A DNA stretch of 64,000 bases, taken from NCBI GenBank assembly GCA_016708025.1, contig JADJGQ010000003.1:449392-513391 (forward strand). Reading direction: 5' to 3'. The DNA is from a bacterium (lineage in GTDB: Bacteria; Zixibacteria; MSB-5A5; GN15; FEB-12). The position numbers and the translations under genes are program-made. Shown one piece after another: positions 1-8,141 of this stretch. A model generated the notes under the pieces. It was not told the origin of the DNA, searched no databases, and was given only the letters and a program-made list of their open reading frames with translations. Within the stretch, counting starts at the first letter, position 1. Each line of letters starts with the position of its first letter.

Positions 1-3000
1 TCGAACACCGCACCGTGCAATTGCTACTCGGAGTATTCAGGACAGAAACCACAACCGAAGAAGTCGTGGCTTGCGGTCCCGAGGTCTCTGCGTATACCGG
101 CCCAGATGGCCGCTTCGTTTTCACTCGGCTTCTTCCGCAGAGTCCCGATGATTTTGATCGGACCAACTTGTCCGGGAATTTCGTCTATTCGCGTACGGTG
201 GTCTCCAGACTGGTTGAGCTGACCTACAAAGTTAAAGTCGTCGATCCGAAATTTCAGCCCTATCTGTCGGTTGATTCCTTCGTCTTCCAACCGGGCGAAA
301 CGATCGAAACCGGCGAACATCAGTTAAAAGCCAAAGCCGGATCTATTGTCGGCCTGGTGCGCTGTGACACCGTGCCGGTCCCCGGCGCGAATGTCTACTT
401 GTACAAAGCTGCGCGACGAACCCGAACTCCGGGCAACGCCTCTGCCGCTGGTACAAAGTCCGGCGCGAATGGAAGACTGCTCGGCTCGGGTGAGTCTGGT
501 TCCTCCTCCGGCGACTCTGGCAGTTGGACCAACGAGCAGACAGGTCGACCCTCCGGAGAACCCCTCGCTCGAACCGCATCGGATCAGCAGGGAAACTACT
601 TCTTTGCGCAAGTCCCGATCAACGACCCGCAACAGTCAACCGACCAGTATACTGTCTGGTTTGATACCGATGAGCACAACGATGCCGTCCGCGCCGCCCG
701 TCTCGACCATGAGGGTCAGGCGGACACGGTCGATGTCAATTTGCTCCGCACCGGCGGACTGATCTATGGCACGATCGTTGACAAGGGTGGCGCGTTCATT
801 TCCGGCGCACGTGTCGAACTGCATCGACTGACCGACACACTCGCAGATTCGACAGCGACCTCATCCGACAGTCTGGTTGCCTGGAAGCAGACCGGCGAAT
901 CAGGCGCGTTCTCTTTCGCTGATCTTGAGCCAGCCACTTACTGGCTGACGTCCAGTCGGTCCGCATACTCCACTGAAACGACGGGTCGATTCGAAGTCAC
1001 ATATGGTGATCGGCATCTCCGCGAACTGACGCTCAATCAGGCACAGGGAACGATTGCCATCACCGTGACTGATAAATCGTCCAGCAAGGGGATTCGCGAC
1101 GTTTCGATCAAGTCGCCGCAGGTACCTTCGCTCGTCGGCTTCACCGCCGACAGCGGCAAGATCGTTGTTGACGCCATCGCTGATACCATCACCCTGCAGT
1201 TCCGCATGATCGGCTACGCCGACCTGGATACCTCCATTGTTGTGCCGCCACTCGATACGGTCAAAGTGAAGGTCACTCTTAATAAGCGGACCGGTGAATA
1301 TCGACTGACTGTCATTGAGAAGGGAAACACTCCCGGCAAACCGCTCTCTGATATCCTGGTGACGGTCGGCAAATCCGACACGGCAACCACAGACTTCAAC
1401 GGATATGCCATTTTCAAAGCGGCGCCTGCTGGAAAGCAGAAAATCAAAGTCTTCCCGCCGGACACCAAGTACTACCTCAAAGATTACATCCCGTATGAAA
1501 CCGAGGTAGAGATCCGCGAAGGGTTCAATCCCGATACCCTCGTAGTACAGCTTGTTCCGGCCGCGCGTCTAAGCGGTAAAGTGATCGATGCTGACTCTGC
1601 TAAGGCACTAAAAGACGTTTTGGTCAAGTTGGATGGTGGCTCCATTGAGACTCACACCAACGAAGACGGCGAGTTCACGCTCAAGAATCTTCCGACTAAT
1701 GAGACGATCAAGTTCCTGGTGAGAAAGGCCGGCTTCCGCAGCCTGTATCATACTTACGACAAAAAACTGGTGGCAGGCGACAAGATCGAAGGTGTGACGA
1801 TCAAGCTTGAGCGCTCCCCGATCGATTCGCTCATGGGCTTCGCTATTGCCCTGGATTCCATCGTCAGCAAGACCGGAGGAAACAGCCGCATCTTTGGCGC
1901 TATCGTTGATCTCCCCCCGACTTTCGGACTCAAACTCAAAGAATCCGGTACCGTACTCAACTTCAGCGACGTAGAAGTTGATGCTTCTTACAAGCCGGTC
2001 AACGATACTATCCGACTCTCCGCCAAGGAGCTTGCGGTCGAACTCTTTGGTTGCGAAGCAACCATGAAGTACACTGATGGCCTGCAGTTGGAATGGGTCG
2101 ACTCATCTAAAGCAGGCCGCATAACCGGAAACTTCACGATCAAAAACGTCTTCGAGAAGATCTTCCCGGATACAAAACTCCCTGAACTTTCGATCCCCAA
2201 GCAGTACGCCCCGTCATTCTGGGCAGGTGGTATCAATCGCGGTCTGGAGAAGTTCGGGCTCACTGCGACTGATTCGGAGATTCAGGCGAAATTCAAAGGT
2301 GTCGGACTCGGACTGGATTACCAGAAGACCTATGTTGACACCGGCGGCCTCCATCTGGCCGGTTCTCTCATCTTCAAAGAATATAAGGTCGGATTCGAGA
2401 ATCTGAATCTCGGGCGTGATCCGGTCAGTAACGATATCGTCTTCAAAGCGGTCACCATCTCAACCAAGCCGCCTATCACTCTCAAGTTCGGTGTCTTTAC
2501 TTTCGTCGACTCCTCTATGACCTGGGAGGCGACCGGCTTCCGCGCTTCGGGCGCGATCATTGTCCCGCCGCTCAACAACTGGACGGTCGGCTTCAAAGAC
2601 CTGCGTATTTCGCCCGAGGGAGAGTTCCTCAGTCTGACGCTGAATCTTGACGAAAAGAACGGGACGATCAAGGTACACGGACAGACCTTCCAGGTTAAGT
2701 CGCTGGAATACGGTACCGAGAATTTCGAGTCGGATACTCTTCCGCATAACCGGTTCTTCTCCTTCACCGGTGAAATGAAATTCACCAAGTTGGACAAGCC
2801 GGTAGAGATCAAAGTCCGCTATAGCCAAAGCGACCAGTTCACCGGCAAGCTGACGTTTAACCAATCCAAGACTTTCGCCGGATGTGTCACCCTGCAACTG
2901 GAGTCAATCGAACTTGGCTATGACAAAACCAAAGATGACCGCTTTGTCGGCTTCTCGGGCGGTGTCAAGTTTGGTTCGATCAAAGGTCTCTCCCTCCAGG

Positions 3001-4136
3001 CAAGTAACCTTCGCTTCTGGATGAGCGGCGCCGTCTCGGTTGATGAGATCAAAGCCGACTTCATCGCCGGTCCGGCCGAGATCGCCATCAAGATCCATTG
3101 GACGGATAGTCTCTTCGACGGAAGCGGCCTGATCCGCATCAAACCGGTCTTCAGCATGGGTGCGGAGTTCCGCTATGCGGGAAGCCAGGACTGGTGGATC
3201 AAAGTCACTGCCGGTATGCGTGTGCCGATGGGCCCCTGCGAATTGGTCGAGGTCCGCGGCGGTATCGGCCGCAAAGACGACACCTGGCGTTTCCTCCTCG
3301 GTGGTCGCATTTCGCCTGCCAAACTAGATAAAGGGATCTCACTCGATATTGATGTCGAGGTTCATTCCACTCCCAAAGGGGTGATCATCCTCGGCAACGC
3401 CTCGGTCGAAGTCGCCGGGAATCTCCAGATCGGGCGCGCCACCCTCGAGATCAATATCCCAGAGGAACGTGTCGTTGGCTCGATCGTCCTTGAATACAAC
3501 AAGGAAGCTCTGGTCATCGGCGCTCAGGTTGATCTGGGCGTGCAGTTCGGTAAGTACTGGTATGTCCACGGTATGGCCAAGATCAAGTTCCTGGAGTTCT
3601 TCCATGCGGACGGCGTATTCGTTATCGCCAACAACTGGGAATGGCAGCACAAAGGAACACTGAAGAAGATCAGCGGCATTTATGTCGAATTGAACTCAGA
3701 CTTCAGAGTTGACGCCAACTGGCGCGTGATCCGCTGGGGGCTTTACTTCGATCGTCATGGCATGATCTACATCGGCTGGAACGGTGATTTCGCCGGATCG
3801 ATCGATATGCGGGGCGGCGCCAATGCCTGGATCGGTCTCGATCTGGGTATTTTCGAGATCAGCCTCATTCAGGCGCAGGCCAACATGGCGTTCGCTGCCG
3901 CCATCTCCAAGACAGGTCCAGAGTGGGCCGCCATGGCTCATGGCAATTTCTCGCTGGAAGCTACCATCGGATACTGCAACAATGCCAGATGCTGGTCGAT
4001 CTGCTGGACATGCATCCTCCGCATTTTCGGCAAGTGCATCATCCCATTCCCGACCGGCGCCAAAGCCTGCGCCGCGATGTCGGCTGATGTCAGCTACAGT
4101 ACGAGCCGTGGAACCAGTGTCAGTGTGAGCTTCTAA
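1..4136 (+). CDS. giant secreted protein with carboxypeptidase regulatory-like repeats (5' end cut by window)
   Basis: The reading frame is open from the first base, so the N-terminus lies outside the window; the GTG at 15 is only the first possible in-window start. About 1370 residues are visible. The first ~600 hold at least five carboxypeptidase regulatory-like / transthyretin-like beta-sandwich units, each beginning with a G-x-I/V-x-G-x-V-type strand (around residues 107, 245, 345, 430 and 520). The remaining ~750 residues are strand-rich and contain many short hydrophobic-alternating segments. I do not recognise that part. The C-terminus has six cysteines in 32 residues (1321, 1326, 1330, 1333, 1341, 1352, counted from the GTG) and ends in a serine-rich strand with terminal Phe. 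The next two genes are on the same strand with gaps of about 25 nt, so it probably belongs to a surface operon. Secreted or outer-membrane location is inferred; no enzymatic motif is seen. Confidence 0.8.
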   Translation, partial: EHRTVQLLLGVFRTETTTEEVVACGPEVSAYTGPDGRFVFTRLLPQSPDDFDRTNLSGNFVYSRTVVSRLVELTYKVKVVDPKFQPYLSVDSFVFQPGETIETGEHQLKAKAGSIVGLVRCDTVPVPGANVYLYKAARRTRTPGNASAAGTKSGANGRLLGSGESGSSSGDSGSWTNEQTGRPSGEPLARTASDQQGNYFFAQVPINDPQQSTDQYTVWFDTDEHNDAVRAARLDHEGQADTVDVNLLRTGGLIYGTIVDKGGAFISGARVELHRLTDTLADSTATSSDSLVAWKQTGESGAFSFADLEPATYWLTSSRSAYSTETTGRFEVTYGDRHLRELTLNQAQGTIAITVTDKSSSKGIRDVSIKSPQVPSLVGFTADSGKIVVDAIADTITLQFRMIGYADLDTSIVVPPLDTVKVKVTLNKRTGEYRLTVIEKGNTPGKPLSDILVTVGKSDTATTDFNGYAIFKAAPAGKQKIKVFPPDTKYYLKDYIPYETEVEIREGFNPDTLVVQLVPAARLSGKVIDADSAKALKDVLVKLDGGSIETHTNEDGEFTLKNLPTNETIKFLVRKAGFRSLYHTYDKKLVAGDKIEGVTIKLERSPIDSLMGFAIALDSIVSKTGGNSRIFGAIVDLPPTFGLKLKESGTVLNFSDVEVDASYKPVNDTIRLSAKELAVELFGCEATMKYTDGLQLEWVDSSKAGRITGNFTIKNVFEKIFPDTKLPELSIPKQYAPSFWAGGINRGLEKFGLTATDSEIQAKFKGVGLGLDYQKTYVDTGGLHLAGSLIFKEYKVGFENLNLGRDPVSNDIVFKAVTISTKPPITLKFGVFTFVDSSMTWEATGFRASGAIIVPPLNNWTVGFKDLRISPEGEFLSLTLNLDEKNGTIKVHGQTFQVKSLEYGTENFESDTLPHNRFFSFTGEMKFTKLDKPVEIKVRYSQSDQFTGKLTFNQSKTFAGCVTLQLESIELGYDKTKDDRFVGFSGGVKFGSIKGLSLQASNLRFWMSGAVSVDEIKADFIAGPAEIAIKIHWTDSLFDGSGLIRIKPVFSMGAEFRYAGSQDWWIKVTAGMRVPMGPCELVEVRGGIGRKDDTWRFLLGGRISPAKLDKGISLDIDVEVHSTPKGVIILGNASVEVAGNLQIGRATLEINIPEERVVGSIVLEYNKEALVIGAQVDLGVQFGKYWYVHGMAKIKFLEFFHADGVFVIANNWEWQHKGTLKKISGIYVELNSDFRVDANWRVIRWGLYFDRHGMIYIGWNGDFAGSIDMRGGANAWIGLDLGIFEISLIQAQANMAFAAAISKTGPEWAAMAHGNFSLEATIGYCNNARCWSICWTCILRIFGKCIIPFPTGAKACAAMSADVSYSTSRGTSVSVSF

Positions 4137-4161
4137 CCGGATTGAGTAGAGGAAAATGACT

Positions 4162-6213
4162 ATGCACATACTGCAATCAACACTCAGGCTCGCATCACTG
4201 ATGCTCCTGACGATATTCCTTCTGCCGGTCCTCTCTACTGCGCAGGAGGAAGCCGAATTCGGCGTTTACCCGATGTCCGGGCCGGAGGGAATTCTCCTGG
4301 TCATCCAGGGACAACCCCTCCATCCGACCGTCGCCTCTCAGAACTCCGGTTGGGTCGGTTATCATATCTACCGCAAGGCAGACAGTGACACTAGTTATAT
4401 CCGGATCACGTCCCAGCCGGTGTCGCGCGTCGGATCACTTGAGGAACTCGAGGCTTTTGCCGGTGGACCGATCGATGGACTGGAACGACTTGTTGGTCTC
4501 ACAACCAAGCAAGAACTCTGGCAGCGGCTGGCCGCGAATGATTCGTCTGCGATGATCCTCGGCATATTCAGTCGCTCATTCTACGAAGCGATGGGTTTGT
4601 TGCGATGGGACCGCCTGGTCGAAAAGGGGAAAGCCTACAGCTATCGCGCTACCCGCGTCGACAAAAACGGCAAAGAATCTGAAGCCTCCGAACCGGTCAG
4701 CGCAACCTACGGCACTCCCCCCTTCTCACTGCTCGGGCCACTCGACCCGCAGATCGCAAATACCAAGAAAGGCGTCGAGTTAACTTGGCAAAGAAATCCT
4801 GACGATTCCGGCGGAATGAGCTATTCCGTATATCGCACACCGGACCTCGAGGGTTCTTTCATCCGCCTCAATCGTTACTCATTGATCCTGACTCCCGATT
4901 CCGCCACCGGCGAACCGCGCGGCACCTTTGTCGACACGACCGCCAGTCAGGGTCATGGATATTACTATGCCGTCGTCTCAACTGACTATGCCGGCAATGA
5001 GAGCACCCGCGATAAAGTCCTTTCGATCCATGTCGCCGATCTGCTTCCTCCACCCATTCCACAGAATGTCTTTGCTGATCCGGATGAGCTCGGAATCACG
5101 ATCCGGTGGGACAAAGTCGACGATCCGGCGACTGCTGGCTACTATATCTACCGTAGTCTCGACCCTGACAGCAATTACATCAAGATCACCGAATCACTGC
5201 TTCCCTACGACACCGGGTGGTACATGGATCGCACTGCCACGGTGACCGATCGCGTTTTCTATCGTGTTTCTGCCGTCGACCAGTCCGGGAATGAGTCCGC
5301 CCCGTCCGCGCGGGCGCTCTCCCTCTACGAAAACTACGTGGTACCGCTTCCTCCGCAGGAAGTTCGGGCAATGCAGTCCGACAGCGGTGTTGTGATCTCG
5401 TGGATACGCAATGAAGAACCGGACCTGCAGGGATATTACCTCTTCCGCGCCGACAATTACGGCGGTGAACTGACTCAGATCTCCCCGTTGATCCCTCCGG
5501 ACACACTCAATTATCGCGATTCATCGGACTACCTTTCCCCGCGCGGCGAATACTGGTACCTGGTGCAGGCGATCAATTTCACCGGCATCACCAGTCAGTA
5601 TTCCGTACCAGTGGCGGTCAGCCCCTCCAAGGAAGAGTCTCCGGAACAGGTGCTGGCATTCTGGGGATATTATGAACCGGGCGCCGGCAGACTCTTCTGG
5701 CGTGCCCCCGATGATAATATGGTCGCGGGGTACAATCTCTATCGAACGACTACCGGGGATACCACACAATGGATTCTCCTCAATGCAAAGCCGCTAGACC
5801 GCACAGTCGGCGAATACCGCGACACGCTGGTCTCCCCAAATCAATTCTATCGCTATCGCATCTGCTCCGTGGATCCGAAAGGTCTTGAAGGCGACATGTC
5901 GCACATCGTCTCCTTTGTCACCTTTGAATCCGTCGCTCCACCTCCCGGAGGACTTCGTGTCGTCAGCACCGATGGCACGCCAAAACTGATCTGGAATCAG
6001 TCTCAGTTGAAGGAAATTGTCGGCTATCGCATTTACCGTCGCCAGGATAATATCGCCATGGCCATTCATCCTCAGATGCTACCTGCCACGGCTAATGAGT
6101 ATCAGGACACAACCGCCCAGCGAGGCATGAAGTACTACTACTCCATAAGCTCGGTGGACAGTTGGGGTCGCGAAAGCGAACGTAGCCCGGAGATAGAATA
6201 CCTGGTTCGCTGA
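4162..6213 (+). CDS. secreted protein with six fibronectin type III domains
   Basis: About 683 residues. An N-terminal signal peptide (basic start, hydrophobic LASLMLLTIFLLPVL, then ending near STAQ) precedes about six FN3-like domains. Each carries the hallmark tryptophan strand (LTWQR, ITIRWDK, VISWIR, LFWRA, LIWNQ) and a later YxxYR strand (YHIYRK, YSVYRT, YYIYRS, YYLFRA, YNLYRT, YRIYRR). ATG 4162 is preferred over the in-frame ATG at 4156 because the GAGGA ribosome site at about 4149-4153 is too close to the latter. The gene lies 25 nt after the giant surface protein and 25 nt before a beta-barrel gene. It probably forms an extracellular binding scaffold; no catalytic domain is visible. 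The ligand is unknown. Confidence 0.85.
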   Translation: MHILQSTLRLASLMLLTIFLLPVLSTAQEEAEFGVYPMSGPEGILLVIQGQPLHPTVASQNSGWVGYHIYRKADSDTSYIRITSQPVSRVGSLEELEAFAGGPIDGLERLVGLTTKQELWQRLAANDSSAMILGIFSRSFYEAMGLLRWDRLVEKGKAYSYRATRVDKNGKESEASEPVSATYGTPPFSLLGPLDPQIANTKKGVELTWQRNPDDSGGMSYSVYRTPDLEGSFIRLNRYSLILTPDSATGEPRGTFVDTTASQGHGYYYAVVSTDYAGNESTRDKVLSIHVADLLPPPIPQNVFADPDELGITIRWDKVDDPATAGYYIYRSLDPDSNYIKITESLLPYDTGWYMDRTATVTDRVFYRVSAVDQSGNESAPSARALSLYENYVVPLPPQEVRAMQSDSGVVISWIRNEEPDLQGYYLFRADNYGGELTQISPLIPPDTLNYRDSSDYLSPRGEYWYLVQAINFTGITSQYSVPVAVSPSKEESPEQVLAFWGYYEPGAGRLFWRAPDDNMVAGYNLYRTTTGDTTQWILLNAKPLDRTVGEYRDTLVSPNQFYRYRICSVDPKGLEGDMSHIVSFVTFESVAPPPGGLRVVSTDGTPKLIWNQSQLKEIVGYRIYRRQDNIAMAIHPQMLPATANEYQDTTAQRGMKYYYSISSVDSWGRESERSPEIEYLVR

Positions 6214-6238
6214 ATAGGATTAACCGGCAAATAAGCAT

Positions 6239-7939
6239 ATGACAAGTTCCCGATCCACTGGTTGGCTGAGCGCTCCCCTATTCATGGTGATCCTCGTTAC
6301 CGGAATGGCGATGGCTCAATCTGATTCCTTGACCGCCAAGTCCTCCGGCTCGAGCTCTGCGCTCCGCTTCTCGGGTGAAATTGGGGCGTTTGGCGAACTC
6401 TACAATATGTCCGGCCGCCCCGACAACCGACCGTCATCCACCGGGCGGGTATTCCTCCGCTCCACTCTGACTGCCTGGGAATCCATCAGCACCAACCTGA
6501 ATCTGGTTCTTTCAACCGAAGGGAATTCCGCGCGCCAGGAAATCAACCAGCTTGATTTCAATCCGCGGTGGCGTTGGGGTGAGATGCACCTCGGTGACTT
6601 CACGACCGAATACACCCCGCTTACGCTTAACGGCATTCGCGTCCGCGGCGGATCGCTGATGCTGCAGCCAGGGAAGTTCCGGCTCGGTCTGCTCTCCGGT
6701 CGAACCAACCGCTCCGTGTCGACTGATTCCGATCGGCGCAGCTACGAACGGACGATCTCTGGTGGAGTGATTGGGATCGGCCAAACCCAGGGGTCACACT
6801 TCAATCTCACTTTCCTCACGGCCCGAGACCGCCTTGGTTCGCTGGCAGATATTCCGACCGACACCACGATCGATACGCTCGGCATCGGCGATGATTCCAC
6901 ACAGAACCCGGTCAGTGTGACTCCGCAGGAGAATCTGGTTGTCTCGGCGTTGACAAACCTCAAGCTGTTTGATCGACATGTCACCTGGAGAAGTGAATTC
7001 AGCGCGAGTGCCATCACTCGTGATCGCCGCGCCGACCCGGTTGAGTCCGAAGATATCCCCGCTTTCCTCGCCGATATCTTCACCCCACGCGTCAGTAGCG
7101 GCGCTGATTACGCCTACACCACTGATCTGAATCTCGATCTCAAGAAGGTCGCGTTCACGGCGGGCTACAAATACATCGGCCCCGGCTATGTCTCCCTTGG
7201 AGTTACTTCTCTCCTCCCGGACCGCCAGACGGTCTCTGCCGGTATGCAATACCGTCATTCACGCGGCATGTTTAAGCTGGATGGCTCACACCAGACAGAC
7301 AACCTGATCGACCAGAAGCTTGCAACAACGACTCGAACCCGCTTCTCCTCGGTCCTCACCTATCGTCTCGCCCGAGGCTGGAATGCCAATGCCGCTGTCA
7401 CCGTGGCAGGTATGCAAAATGATGCCGCTGTGACCTCTTCCAAGGTCGATTACACCAGTCTGATGCTTCGCACTGGCCAAATCATGACTTTCTCGCGACG
7501 CCTCGGTCTCAAGATGCTGTCGCTCGACTATACGTATCAGCATGCCGAGGATCCCACCCCGGGTCGACAAACCAGTCGACTGGCCTCGCACTCGGCTACC
7601 CTCGGTAGTGCGATTGGCCTCACCGAATCATTGGAACTGACTGCTCAGTCAGGACTTGTCTCTTCGGAACGCGGCGACTCTCCTTCCGAATTATCACAAA
7701 CCTATGCTCTCGGCCTCCGCAAATCTGCCTTGCAGGCGCGGCTGATGCTTTCAGCCACCACCACGATCGCCGTGCAATCGCCGCATACCTCTTTCCGCAA
7801 TGCCTTGCGCGGAAACTACCGGCTGACTCAAACCCTGTCGATGACCGCCGAGGTGGAAACCACCCTGCTTCGAGGCGGTCCGTCCACCAATCAGTACGAG
7901 GAGATCGCCTCGCGCCTGATGGTGACCCGGCAATTCTGA
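6239..7939 (+). CDS. outer-membrane beta-barrel-like protein, third gene of the surface operon
   Basis: 566 residues. The N-terminus is a signal peptide (hydrophobic APLFMVILVTGMAMA, likely cut after AMA/Q). The rest alternates polar and hydrophobic residues in many ~10-residue strands separated by short turns. It ends with aromatic Phe (VTRQF), as outer-membrane barrels often do. I do not recognise a specific family. It lies 25 nt downstream of the FN3 gene on the same strand, so the three genes probably give an outer-membrane anchor plus two exposed adhesin-like partners. That division of labour is inference from order and architecture. Confidence 0.75.
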   Translation: MTSSRSTGWLSAPLFMVILVTGMAMAQSDSLTAKSSGSSSALRFSGEIGAFGELYNMSGRPDNRPSSTGRVFLRSTLTAWESISTNLNLVLSTEGNSARQEINQLDFNPRWRWGEMHLGDFTTEYTPLTLNGIRVRGGSLMLQPGKFRLGLLSGRTNRSVSTDSDRRSYERTISGGVIGIGQTQGSHFNLTFLTARDRLGSLADIPTDTTIDTLGIGDDSTQNPVSVTPQENLVVSALTNLKLFDRHVTWRSEFSASAITRDRRADPVESEDIPAFLADIFTPRVSSGADYAYTTDLNLDLKKVAFTAGYKYIGPGYVSLGVTSLLPDRQTVSAGMQYRHSRGMFKLDGSHQTDNLIDQKLATTTRTRFSSVLTYRLARGWNANAAVTVAGMQNDAAVTSSKVDYTSLMLRTGQIMTFSRRLGLKMLSLDYTYQHAEDPTPGRQTSRLASHSATLGSAIGLTESLELTAQSGLVSSERGDSPSELSQTYALGLRKSALQARLMLSATTTIAVQSPHTSFRNALRGNYRLTQTLSMTAEVETTLLRGGPSTNQYEEIASRLMVTRQF

Positions 7940-8025
7940 ACCAACTCGCCACCCTTCCCGAACATCACCTAACCGCTCCGTCTTTGCCGGTACCGTGATC
8001 GGCCTGCCGCGCTCCCTGAAAAGCG

Positions 8026-8053
8026 TTGACAACATGGAGCCCTAATGTATATT
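8026..8053 (+). promoter_or_regulatory. sigma70-type promoter for the first S74 protein
   Basis: TTGACA (8026-8031), a 16-nt spacer and TATATT (8048-8053). A short hairpin (AGGGCC/GGCCCT, 8068-8085) follows in the predicted leader, about 56 nt before the start codon. It could stabilise the 5' end of the message. Confidence 0.5.
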
Positions 8054-8141
8054 ATTAAAGAAGTGTTAGGGCCGGGTCTGGCCCTCATACCGTCATCCAG
8101 TTACAGCATTACATCATTCAGCACCTAGTAAGGAGTGCCTC

